Assembly (NCBI GenBank): GCA_002104905.1
Contig: MCFE01000066.1
Coordinates: forward strand, 124,001 to 188,000
DNA from: Basidiobolus meristosporus CBS 931.73
Taxonomy: Eukaryota; Basidiobolomycota; Basidiobolomycetes; Basidiobolales; Basidiobolaceae
Length of the DNA stretch: 64,000 nucleotides
Reading direction: 5' to 3'
In this document: positions 1 through 11,643 of the stretch, in pieces
How the letters are laid out: each line of letters starts with the position of its first letter
Position numbering within the stretch: the first letter of the stretch is position 1
Notes under the pieces: model-generated
Told to the model about the DNA's origin: nothing
Seen by the model: the letters and a program-made list of their open reading frames with translations, nothing else
Database searches by the model: none
Position numbers and translations under genes: made by a program

Positions 1-2031
1 ACAATAGCCACATGGTCTTTTTTCTCTTCTCTTACAGCATTAAGTCAAAGTAGTCTTGTCCATGGGGCAAACAGTTTGACCTTTAACAACGTAAAGCTAC
101 TATATCACTTATTAGTCAATACTCATGTGAACTTAACACAGTCTTGTATTTGAGACATCACACCTACATGAATGTAAGATTCAATGATGACCCGCCATAG
201 TAGGCATTATAAATAAAGTTGTGGCACCACATACACATGTATCTGTAACACTACTTCCCCTATGGTTTGACTCACTTCCATATATATGCCGCCAAAAATA
301 AAGCAAAGTCAACTGGTTCTCAACCAGATGCCACCACTGACAGCAATAGAACAGCAGATGGACAACAGCTTGCTTTGACATTCAGTGCAACAAGCAGTGC
401 TATATCTAAAAAAGGCCATGTTAACAGTGTCCCCACTGAATGGAATAATACAGACTCCTCAAGCTCTCAGTCAAGTAGGCACCAGTACCTGAGACACATG
501 GTCATACCATGTCTCCATCCCTACCATTTCTATACCGTATATGGTATCCCTATGTTACACAGGTTTCAGAATACTGCTTCCTGATTGGTTGGATGAGCTG
601 TGCCACTTAGAATCTTCTGGCACCCACTTAGAGCATTCTTAGGTCATTCTGATGTCATTAAGATTTCTACTGATATTTGGAACCTTCTGGAACACCATGG
701 TTAGTAATCACTTAGCCAGTAAGAGCAGTATATAAGGGAGGCTATTCCTCAACAATAAATCATCATCCCTTTTATCAATATACCAACTTGTTGATTAGTG
801 TGATCACTGCTACCTGCTGCTACCTGAACTTCCAACCCCAGACCACAGGACACTCCCAGGAAACCATGCTGACAGCCAACTGACCTTGGAGGCACTACTT
901 TTAAGGAATACTCAGAGTAGGTATCTTTATTATATTTGATTCTTTCCTAAGTCTGTTCTTGTACAGGCAAAGATACTTTTCTGTCTTTGTAACTATTGAC
1001 CACAGCTGCATTCTTATCAGGTCCCTGCTGGTGGAGTTTACAGTTGTTTTGACTTTGGAAGCTTTAGTACATTGTCATCTCAAAGGATGCTGAACCCAGC
1101 ACATACTTTTGTTAAGACGCCAACTAAGTTAGGGACTGTAGCTCAATAGTTTTCCCTTGACATGCTTGTGGCTTTATTCCCCATCACATTAGATTAGAGA
1201 CAGAACCCAAGTATTCCTAGCAAGCTATTGCCAGAGGTTATTGCACCCAGTTAACACCCCACACACAAAACACTTGAGAAGTGTTGGACATATCTCTCCC
1301 TTGGACTTATACACCACCACAGCACAATCTGCAGTCATTAAGAACAATTAGGTGCCATATTGTAGCTACCAGTAGGCAGGATTGCTCTTGGACAATTTTG
1401 CACCATGTGGGACAATCTTTCACACTATGGCACAATCTAACACAATGAGGTTGGCACAAATGATTGGGCCCACTTGTAATGTTTGCATCACGTGCACAAT
1501 TGGATACCGCTATTATGGTAGGTAAAATCTGGTATTTGGATATGTTTTGTTAATGTAAATGGAAATACATGCATATCACACTAAAAACTACACTGATACT
1601 TACCATTTTGCTTACCATCACTCCAATTGGATGGTATCTCAGTGGTTAATTGGTCCAAAAGTATCCTGAAGCTGTCAGCCCCCAGTTAGCTCTTTGACCA
1701 ATAGACAAGCTACCTGATTTGCCATCAAATATCCCATTTTGCCCATTAAGCAAGTAAATCCCTGATCCTAGTGATTGGATAAGGTGTTATAGCTAGCACG
1801 CAATCAATTGTATGGGTGCAAATCAGATCAAATGGCTGCACTGGTGCCACAGATGATGTATACATATGCAGGGTGTTTATCTTTAGGGATCCTGTCACAA
1901 ATGTGAGACAACCTTAATATTGCTTATACCAAAAATTTAGTGATCACTGATTTGCAATGGTTTGATGCAGATTGCAAAAAAAAATGTGTTGTTTAGATCA
2001 TTACAACTAATAGCAATTCAATGCAATTGCA
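1..2031. other. AT-rich transposon-type sequence without a supported gene
   Basis: About 2 kb of AT-rich sequence with no open frame I can link to a protein family. It contains many short motifs of the kind ggcacaat and gtgccac that resemble the subterminal repeats of the Harbinger-like element to the right, but no clean terminal inverted repeat was found. One stretch (about 556-905) looks like an LTR-type promoter and is listed separately. The reading frame at 267-584 has no recognisable domain and was not called. Confidence 0.5.
556..905 (+). repeat. Possible solo LTR or LTR fragment
   Basis: A TATA-like box (gtatataagg, 728-737) is followed about 25 bases later by a polyadenylation-type AATAAA (754-759). 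This is the compact promoter plus poly(A) arrangement seen in many retrotransposon LTRs, and in the verified solo LTR at 58826-59346. No TG...CA ends or target duplication could be fixed here, so the limits are approximate and the call is an inference from layout only. Confidence 0.25.
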
Positions 2032-3230
2032 TCATCTTCTCCTAGGCTTTTTTCTCACAGGGATTACTACTGAAGCATTTGGTACTGATTCACTTTGCAC
2101 ACCTAAACTACTTTCTTGTTGACTATCCTCTTGGCTACTTGTGTATTTGTAGTCAGTATTTTGCCTCCTAGTTGATGAGTGCAATGCTGCAGCTTGGCCG
2201 CACTGAATTGCTCCAAATGATGCACCTGAGCCAGCCTGTAGTGCTACGTGCTGACGCGTTCTTTTACTTGCCAAAGGCTCTGGTAGTGGAGGCACTTCAT
2301 GTGGGTCATCATCCGTCAGTTCACCAGAAGAAACTTGCTGATGGTCAGGTTAATGGCACTTGCAGATGCAACTTGATGCGCTGGAATGGCCCTTGGCTGA
2401 GTTTGATGTGATGCTGCTTGTTGATACAAATTGGCCCGCTCCAATGGACTTGTGTCTTTTTGAGCAGTTTGGCAGGTTCTGGTGGTTTTGCTCTGAAGCA
2501 CGCATGTTGACCCAATACACATTGAGTCAATGCAGGGCACTCTTGTGAAGGGTGTTGGTGTAGTTTGGACTGATGTGTGCTGGCATGCTGAAGTTGCAAG
2601 GGATGGTAAGGAATCCATCAAGGCATGCTGGTGCAATCTAGATGACGTTGCTTGCAGTCTGTATTCCTCCTCTTGAAGCTCACCTTGTGGTTCCTCAAGG
2701 TATTCACTTACCCTCTGTCTAATACTTTGCAACTGTTGCCTGGATGAGTCCTGTGCATATTGCTCTTGGAAGCCACTTAGCTCTATTAATATATCAAGTA
2801 ATACATTAGTCATTTGAGGCAATAACTCATTCAAAATCTCTTTGGCTTCCAAAGTCAAGGTACAAATGGACATGTCTGGCCCATACTGTGCAAATTGCGT
2901 GCAAAATTGTTCCCGCATGGCTTCCTCATCAAATCCCACCACTCTCAGCTCATTCTTGATTTCAATACTTGTCTTGTTATATATCTTCTTACATACATCC
3001 GCTGGCATCTTGATGTAGAACTCATGCTGCAGCTTTCTACTCAGGTTCTTCCATCTCTGTCAACTCTCCAAGGAATCTAGTTCTGCTAGATTAATGGGTA
3101 GTGCCCAAATATCTGTATGAAGGCTCATCATAGACACTTGGGCCATACTGAAATCATTTGGCAAGAACTCAAACAGATCTGACATTGCCTTTTCCAGTCC
3201 GGACCACGCTTGTGAGCTAGGGGATGGGTT
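2032..3230 (-). pseudogene. Companion ORF of Harbinger-like element (possible Myb/SANT-like protein), broken
   Basis: On the minus strand a coding-like frame can be followed from about 3230 to 3008 and on through 2316. It crosses an in-frame TGA near 3060 where the context (SLES-stop-QRWKNLSRKL) suggests a lost Trp codon. The frame is then lost, and another minus frame runs 2295-2032, rich in Gln, Ser and basic residues and ending in KKPRRR. The segment around WKNLSRKLQHEF with following helical residues is compatible with the Myb/SANT-like DNA-binding protein that accompanies Harbinger transposases, but no diagnostic residues prove it. It lies back to back with the transposase gene, as in intact elements. 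It is certainly not functional as it stands. Confidence 0.4.
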
Positions 3231-3559
3231 TTGTCTGGGTTAAACTAAAGATTAGTTAAGACTTGGTATAGGGACCATAGTGATAGATTTGGATACTTAT
3301 ACAATGGTGTATTGGCATCAACCTGGTCTTATATGAAATATATATGAAAACTAATGTGATTGTTGAACTTTCCATATGTTATGCATGATGCATCTTGGAT
3401 TGCATTGACATGGATCAGATCACATCAATCACAGATTTCCTATTTGATTATAGACTTGTGAGTAAAACATCAATAAAAATACCCAGTCATTGTTTGAGGA
3501 TGCTTTTTGCAACATAATGATGGGTTACATGGCAATTGATGGAGATTTAATCATAATTC
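3231..3559. other. Intergenic part of the Harbinger-like element
   Basis: The 330 bases between the two divergent transposon genes are AT-rich and have no open frame. By position this would be the element's shared promoter region. No specific site can be named. Confidence 0.4.
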
Positions 3560-4519
3560 ATGGAAAATCAGATAAAAAAGCTGATTGTGCCAAATCAAAT
3601 CAAGTCAACTCAGCAAAATCCTCCCAACTTTAATATGACTTACTCATCTGAATGGTCTTTTCCCATCAATCCCATCACTACCACTGGATTCTCTTTTGAC
3701 ACACTAGTGGAGATCTATACCAAGTACTGTGGCCCATCTACCCCAATCTACTCAAGGAGATCCTTTGTTAAGCTTCTCTGCTATTACAAGAACTATTGCC
3801 CTACAAGGTTACATCCCACCATGCATGGCAACAAAAGTCCTAGAAGCTTTCATTCTCAGCTGACAGCAATGGAGAACCACCTTGCAGAGGGTATGAATAA
3901 CTTAGAGCAAGTTTGGAGTACTATATTTAGAAGCTCCAATAGACTTCCATATCCCAGAGTGTTCAGCAACTGGTTCCATATAAGGAGTATTTTGAATACC
4001 TTCCTATTCAGGATTAATAGACCTTCTAGAGGGCAGAGGCACTTTTATTCTGGCAAGTACAAGGCACACTGTGTGAAGTTTCAAGCACTGTCTGACATTG
4101 AGGGTAACATCATCAGGTTTAGTGGGCCATTTGCTGGCAGTGGGCATGACAAAGCACTCTTGGTAGAGAATGATCCAGATTTCAGTAGAGGGGAGAAATG
4201 TATGGCAGACTTAGCCTATATAGGAGAGGATTGTTAGAGATTAGGATGTATTACAGCTTATAGGAAGCCAATGAATGGTGTGCTTAGCAGGAAGCAGAAG
4301 CTCTACAATGAGATATTTAATCATTTCAGAGTGAGGGTAGAGCATACATTTTGATATCTGAAGAGATTCAGCATATTGGCAGGTAAATACAGAGGAACAT
4401 CATATATAGGAGAAAACAGTAGAATAAGTAAAATAGTTAAGATACTTATCAATGCACAGTATATTCATACAAGAAGACATCCACTGAGAGAAATGTGTCT
4501 GGAGCATTATGAAGAGTAA
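3560..4519 (+). pseudogene. Harbinger-type DDE transposase, pseudogene
   Basis: One frame of 319 codons runs from ATG 3560 to TAA 4519, interrupted by in-frame stops at 4235-4237 (TAG) and 4352-4354 (TGA). The order of motifs fits the DDE_Tnp_4/HARBI1 nuclease family: RINRPSRGQRHFYSGKYKAH, then FSGPFAGSGHDKALL (second catalytic Asp in GHD), then a MADLAYIG motif, then VRVEHTF holding the catalytic Glu. The first Asp, normally in an (V/L)DGT motif just before the RINRP block, is missing: the sequence reads LNTFLF. With two stops and a lost catalytic residue the enzyme is dead. It would have cut and rejoined the element's terminal repeats. Confidence 0.75.
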
Positions 4520-4613
4520 ATAAAGCAGGGAAAGCACTACTCTGAGCAACATGAGTGAAATTGAGTAAAATTACCAGCAACTATAACCTACCACTGGCAT
4601 GATAATAGAAATT

Positions 4614-4676
4614 ATAGTGCCAGATAGTGCCAGATCAATCCAGCTTTATAAACCGGCTGGCACTATGTGGCACTAT
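4614..4676. repeat. Subterminal hairpin of the Harbinger-like element
   Basis: The 20-base arm at 4614-4633 (atagtgccagatagtgccag) pairs with 4657-4676 at 19 of 20 positions, leaving a 23-base loop. The repeated unit is ATAGTGCCA, the same motif that fills the ends of the foldback element at 61661-62394. It lies 16 bases inside the element's right terminus, where transposase-binding subterminal repeats are usually found. Confidence 0.7.
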
Positions 4677-4693
4677 TCAAAAAAACAAGTCTA

Positions 4694-7420
4694 ATATGTT
4701 TGCAATCATTTCATCTGAAGGACAGTAAGCTAAGCTAACTAAGTTATTCTTTATAGCTTCACATATGAAATGATGTCAAATTTCTATGTGCTTAGTTCTA
4801 GCATGAAAAGTTGGATTTCTACCTAATTGTATACATCTTTAATATCTTGAAATAAAGTAATAGGTGTTTTTTGACATAGGCCTAAATCTGTAAAAAGCTT
4901 TCTTAACCACATTGCTTCTTTTGTAGCTTCACAGGCTGCCACATACTCTGCCTCTGTGGTAGAAAGTGCTACGGTTGGTTGCTTTCTTGAATTCCATGAA
5001 CTTGCTCCTTGATGGTAAAGAAAGGTATATCCTGTGGTGGATCATCTGTCTTCCAAATTTTGTCCCCAATTAGCATCAGAGTATCCCACAAGGTCCTGTT
5101 CTGTGTCCTTTTAAGTGTATCTTAAGCAGATATCAGCAGTTCCTTTTGGTTATCTAAAAATCCACTCAACTGCTGCAATATGATCAGATCCATAGTTCTG
5201 ATTATGTTGGCTGACAACTCCCACTGAATATGAGATATCTGGGCATGTTCTAAGCATGATATACATCAGACTGAAAACCATAGATTGATAAGGAAAGCCA
5301 GGGCTTTTGGATGGCACCAAGCTCTCTTGATTTGGATGAGTTTTGACCAAGTTAAGGTTTGGCCCCATTGGGGTAGCTGCCAGTTTACAGTCTTCCATTT
5401 GGTACTTCTTTAGTATATCTTGAATATACTTGGATTGGCTTAGGGTAATAGTCGGGGTACTTCTGTCTATGGAGAACCTAATCCCTAAGTAGTAATTGAG
5501 TTCTCCTAGGTTGGACATCTTGAAATCCTTAGATAGGCTGGATTTGATCTCTTCCAATGTTTCTAAGTTATTAGTGGGTATAATAAGATCATCCATATAT
5601 AGAGCTAATAAAACTGTATTTGCTCTATCTGGCTTATAGTATATACTATAGTCAGCATTACTTCTTTTGAAACTCAAAGATTCCAAATAAGAATCTATCT
5701 TGCAATTCCAGGCTCTTGGTGATTGTTTAAGACCTTATAGTGACTTTTTAAGCTTGTAGACCAAATGGGGGTTATCTTGGTCAACAAACCCATCAGGCTG
5801 GTCCATATACATGTCCTCATCAAGTTTTTTATTCAAAAATGCAGTTTTTACATCCATTTGATAAATAAAAAACTTATGTTTGGCTGCAATAGCCAATATT
5901 AATATGATGGAATTAAACTTGGCTACTGGTGCAAAGGTCTCAGTATAGTCAAGTTCTTTTGTTTGAGAGTATCCTTTGGCTACAAGTTTTGCTTTGTATC
6001 TTTTAATTGTACCATCAGCCTTGTATTTTGTCTTAAAGACCCATCTGCATCCCATTGATTTTTGGTTGATTGGTAATTTGATATAGTCCCAAGTTTTATT
6101 TTCCATCAGGGCCTGATATTCCTCAGTCATTGCAGATCTCCAAAGCTTTGTCTGAGGGCTATTTAGGGCCTCTTTTACAGTCTGGGGCTCATCAATATGC
6201 ACTGAATAGGCATAGGCAAAGTTTGTACCCTCTTTGATATAGTAATTTGGGCTATTTCTTGTCTGATTGAATCTCCAGACATTTGATACTGGAATGATCA
6301 CTTCTGGGATATTGCTGGGCACTGATTCTGGCTGAACCACAGTTGTAGAGTCCTCTGGAGTGAAAAAAGTCTCATTGTTTTGCTCTGATTCAATCCTGAC
6401 AATTGGTGGACTTGAGATCAGATTTTTGTCATCATCTGATGTCAATTATTGTGAAATTTTGAATTTTCATCAGACAACATATCCCTGGACTTGCTTAGCT
6501 TCTTTGCTTTGGCATTGTAGAGTCTGTATGCTTTACTCTCATTGCAGTAGCCCAAAAATATGCATTTTACACTTTTTGGCTCAAATTTTGACTGATTTCC
6601 AGGCAGTTTCTTGCCATATGCTGTACTCTCAGATATTCTTAGATGTTTGGCACCTGGTTGGTCTCCATACCATACTTCAAAAGGAGTAGAATCATGAAGT
6701 ATTCTGTTATAACTTTTATTTTTAAGATATACAGCAGTGTCAACTGATTCCGCCAAAAAATTATAGGATAATTTTGAACATGGATCATAGATCTTGCCAT
6801 ATCAGTTATTGATCTGTTAGCACATTCTGCTGCTCCATTTTGCTGTGGGGAGTATGGTACAGTAGTCTCTTGTTTCATCCCATGAATTTTGCAGAAGTGG
6901 ATGAAGAGTTTTGAGGTATGTTCTCCACCACTGTCAGAGTGTATTTTCTTGATTTTTTCACCAGTTTCTCTCTCCACCATGGCTTTAAACTCCCTGAGCT
7001 TAGACAGAGCTTCTTCCTTTCTCTCCATGAAGTAGACCCATGTGTATCTTGTATAATCATCAACAAAAGTGATTAAATACTTCATCCTGCCTAAGGTTAA
7101 ATTTTGCATAGGGCCACACAGCGCTGAGTGAATTAAATCTAATTTTTTCTTAGTTTTGATCAACCCAGAGCTCTTGAACAGTTGTATGGCTTGTTTCCCA
7201 TATATGCAGGCTTTACAGTGCTCCAAATTAGCTGGGGGAGCAGTTTTTACTCCAGATATTAGCTGATCTTTGATCATTTTGCGCAAATAATCAAAATTGA
7301 TGTGCCCAAATCTCCTGTGCCAAAGCATTGGTGTTTCTTCATTTGAGTTACTTATATTGGCTTCCAAATATGATGGAATATAAGTCAAATTGTATAGATT
7401 CTGATCTCTGATACCCAAAG
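4694..7420 (-). pseudogene. Copia pol: integrase, reverse transcriptase, RNase H (broken)
   Basis: Integrase comes first (7418-6442): an HHCC zinc site (LWHRRFGH ... CKAC), then HSALCGPM, HSDSGGE and PQQNGAAE. The usual first catalytic Asp (HSDLCGP) is replaced by Ala; the second Asp and the Glu remain. Frame changes occur near 7420, 6756 and 6445. The reverse transcriptase has its fingers block (CRWVFKTKYKADG) around 6050, a Tyr-to-stop TAA in the KKSLYGLKQSP motif near 5733, and an intact YMDDLII active site near 5595. RNase H follows, with NPTFHARTKHIEI, a TGA, and CPSDEMIANIL at the Harbinger boundary. The polyprotein would copy and integrate the element; this copy cannot. Confidence 0.85.
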
Positions 7421-8586
7421 CAATATGGCACCATTTTGATCAGTGATCTTGCATCCAGAATTGTCAAAGCTGAAACTGAGTCCTTCTGCAGTGGCCTTGC
7501 TTACAGATAGTAGGTTCTTGGCTATTTCTGGTACATAGAGTACTTCTTTAAAGGTCAGTGTATGGCTTCCTTCACTGCTTCTTAGGTTTATGTGGATAGT
7601 TCCTACTCCCACTGCATCAAGTGTTCTATTGTTACCCATGAAAACCCTCTTAATTGGAATTTCTTGATATTGGGTAAAAAGTTCTTTTTGGTGTGTAAAG
7701 TGTTGAGATGCTCCAGAGTCAATATACCACATCTGAGAATCCTTGTTTGTGGTCATATTTAGTGCAGATATGAATAATCTATCTTGAGTTGTTGCAGCAT
7801 TTCCATATTCAGGCTTCTTTTGCTGATTATCCTTCTTTCTGAGGCACCGGTCTAATGTGTGTCCTTTCCTTTTGCAGTAGTTACAAAACAGGTTGCTGTT
7901 GCCTTTGTAGGGTCTTGGGTACCTCCTTTGTTGGTTATCATTGCTTATTAAAGCATTTTCTTCTTCCTTCTTATTTGCGCTTGATTTTCTTAATTCTTCA
8001 TCCAGGAGCCTTCCATATATGTAATTTAAGGTCAAATCTTCAGTTCTGGACTCTAGGGCTGATACAAGGCCCTGAAACTTGTCTGTCAGGCTATTCAGGA
8101 TGGTAAATATCACATCCCCATCAGTAGTTGGTACACCCACAGATTCCATCTCATCTACCAGCAGGGTAATTCTGTTAATTAGATTTTTCATTTCTTCTCC
8201 TAGCAGCATCTTTGTAGTAAAGAATTCTTGTCTCAGATACATTTTCTTAGCAGCTGAACATGACTGGTAGGTGTCCTCTAATGCCTTCCAGGCATTCTTT
8301 GCAGTTTTTGCTCTTGAGCATTGAATTAGCAATTTGTCTTTAACATTAAGGCAAATGCAGTTAGAGGCACTTTGTTCTTTCTTCTGGTACTTTAAGGCTT
8401 CCTCTCCCACGTTTTTAGGAGTGCATTCTTCTCCCATGACAATATCCCAAAGGCCTCTTTCTTGTAGCAGCATCTTCATCTTCACCTTCAACACTTGGTA
8501 GTTGGATCCATCCAGCTTTTCAGCAGAGGGAAAGATTCCAGTATAGCAGTAGTAGACATTCCAGATAGTGACAGCTTGGGGCTCAT
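7385..8586 (-). pseudogene. Copia gag-protease region
   Basis: This frame starts a few bases after the 5' LTR; ATG at 8586 or 8559 are both possible. It opens with KLDGSNYQVLKVKMKMLL, a typical copia Gag start. The gag_pre/UBN2-like capsid region follows, then a CCHC zinc knuckle (CNYCKRKGHTLDRC) and a retroviral-type aspartic protease motif (WYIDSGASQHFT). The frame is intact through the protease and then shifts near 7420, before the integrase. In copia elements Gag and Pol are usually one continuous polyprotein, so this shift is more likely damage than programmed frameshifting. The bases next to the LTR (GGCTATGAGCCCC) resemble the classical copia start, where a half-tRNA primer anneals. 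Confidence 0.8.
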
Positions 8587-8590
8587 AGCC

Positions 8591-8922
8591 TGTTGTAAGA
8601 GTCTTGGAGATACTGGAAGTGATTGGGAGGACAAGTAGATTTTGTGGTTTTCACTTAGTGATTTATTGAATGTAATAATAGTATTTATACTTTTACATGA
8701 TCTTGGCATGACAAACACATAGAATAGGTTAAGGAAGGTTCCAAGAGCATGTGTGCAAAGTTTGGGGCAGTTTGGACAACTTATCCAATTTTCATGTTCT
8801 GGGTAAATATTCTAAGTAAATCCCAACAAGGAATTTGGTCAGTATTCTCTAGGATTTGAAGGTAATGATCTAAGTGACTAAGTTAGGTGAATATTTAGGT
8901 GGAAATACAAATTCTTACAACA
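8591..8922 (-). repeat. 5' LTR of the copia element
   Basis: Read on the minus strand this 332-base segment begins TGTTGTAAGA and ends TCTTACAACA, a perfect 10-base terminal inverted repeat with the TG...CA ends expected of an LTR. It contains a GTATAAATA box and an AATAAA signal downstream of it. The internal region starts at 8590. Part of the same LTR occurs in inverted orientation at 8923-9077, and a diverged relative lies at 56904-57040. Confidence 0.85.
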
Positions 8923-9077
8923 CTTGGGACCTTCCCTAATCTATTCTACATGTTTGTTATGCCAAGACCATGTAAAAGTATAAATACTACTTTTACATTC
9001 AATAAATCATTAAGTGAAAACCACATAATCTACTTGTCCTCCCAATCACTTCCAATATTTCCAAGACTCTTACAACA
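8923..9077 (+). repeat. Inverted fragment of the same copia LTR
   Basis: From cttgggacc (8923) to tcttacaaca (9077) the plus strand repeats the last 155 bases of the LTR found on the minus strand at 8591-8745, with scattered point changes. The two copies therefore face each other head to head. The fragment ends precisely at the LTR 3' terminus, and a different copia remnant follows. Confidence 0.8.
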
Positions 9078-9082
9078 CTTCT

Positions 9083-9345
9083 GACTACTGCATCAATTAT
9101 AAGCCAGCTGGAGCAAGTCCAGTTCTATAAACTATATATATGGATGATCTTATTATGGCCATCAAGCACTGCCAGCTCCTTGAAGAAACCAAACCCAGCC
9201 TATCTGCAGAGTTCCAGATGTCTGGTCTGGGCGAGCTCAGCCAAAGCTAAAGGATACGGTTTTCCATAGCAACAGACCCTCAGACTGTTGATTCATACCA
9301 GTCCTGATATATTCTGGATACAACAGTTTTATTGCTGCCTAACCC
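9083..9345 (+). pseudogene. Copia reverse transcriptase remnant, second element
   Basis: One plus-strand frame reads DYCINYKP, then a stop, IYMDDLIMAIKHC, LSAEFQMSGLGEL, a second stop, IRFSIATDPQT and further residues. This matches the palm region of a copia reverse transcriptase and is collinear with, but clearly diverged from, the minus-strand copia RT at 5686-5440. The catalytic YMDD is preserved despite three in-frame stops. The remnant runs into the 3' flank of the kynurenine monooxygenase gene. Confidence 0.75.
9328..9333 (-). promoter_or_regulatory. Likely poly(A) signal of the kynurenine monooxygenase gene
   Basis: The minus strand reads AATAAA about 30 bases after the stop codon at 9362. 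It lies inside or at the edge of the copia remnant, so the gene's 3' processing signal appears to be transposon-derived. This is an inference from position; no transcript data are available. Confidence 0.4.
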
Positions 9346-9361
9346 TACATTGTTGCCATCA

Positions 9362-11183
<1,822 letters not shown>

Positions 11184-11643
11184 GTTTAGGAAGTTTCAAT
11201 GAAACGTCGAGGTAAACAAAATTTATAGAGGACCTGGAGAGTTCAGAATTTCAATGTCAAGCCACTGGTATCTTGGGTGAGTAGGTGATCTCCTAAATAG
11301 CATGATATCGTAATTCCTCGGAGTTGCTCTGAATTCCCAGAAATATCAAACCAACCTCAACATTAAACTTCAACATGCAGTCTATTATCACTGCTCCTAG
11401 CCGCATGTCCGATGAATACGTGGGACCCCGAAATGATCTGCAAATCCAAAGTTCATGGCGTAGAGCCTGATAATGTACAATTAATCCCATCGTGAAGTTT
11501 CAGCATTGTAACGCATTATACTATATTTGATAGGCTCGATTGCTGGAAATTTGATTGAGAACTCTCGATAAGCACATCAAATCAAGCGCACCATTGAAAA
11601 CTGCCTTGCTTGTTAGAGCTATTATCTTTTGAAGGGTCGAAAG
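11184..11643. promoter_or_regulatory. Shared upstream region of KMO and NAA35
   Basis: The 460 bases between the two divergent start codons have no convincing gene. The minus-strand frame at 11293-11490 has no recognisable domain. Position makes this the bidirectional promoter region; no individual binding site can be supported. Confidence 0.45.

Larger units (their letters stand above)
2032..4692. mobile_element. Decayed PIF/Harbinger-like DNA transposon (left end not found)
   Basis: Two divergent broken genes, a DDE transposase on the plus strand and a companion ORF on the minus strand, have the two-gene layout of PIF/Harbinger elements. The right terminus is visible: the sequence ends in tggcactattc and then aaaaacaagtct at 4692, followed by AAT. 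The same terminal sequence, with small changes, bounds the foldback element at 61661-62394. Immediately to the right the copia RNase H frame begins mid-motif, so the element appears to have inserted into the copia element. The left terminal repeat was not located; it may be eroded or lie before position 1. Confidence 0.6.
4693..8922 (-). mobile_element. Degenerate Ty1/copia LTR retrotransposon, 3' LTR lost
   Basis: The minus strand carries, in order, a 5' LTR (8922-8591), Gag with zinc knuckle, protease, integrase, reverse transcriptase and RNase H, which is the Pseudoviridae/copia order. The body is broken by at least three frame changes and a stop codon. The last copia residues are the RNase H motif ending MIANIL at about 4696, exactly where the Harbinger terminus begins, so the last few codons and the 3' LTR are absent from this side. 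Nothing matching the 3' LTR was recognised in positions 1-3500. Confidence 0.85.

Noticed and set aside
267-584. Plus-strand frame of 105 codons
   Set aside because: Looks like a hydrophilic random frame in transposon-type DNA; no Gag or other motif.
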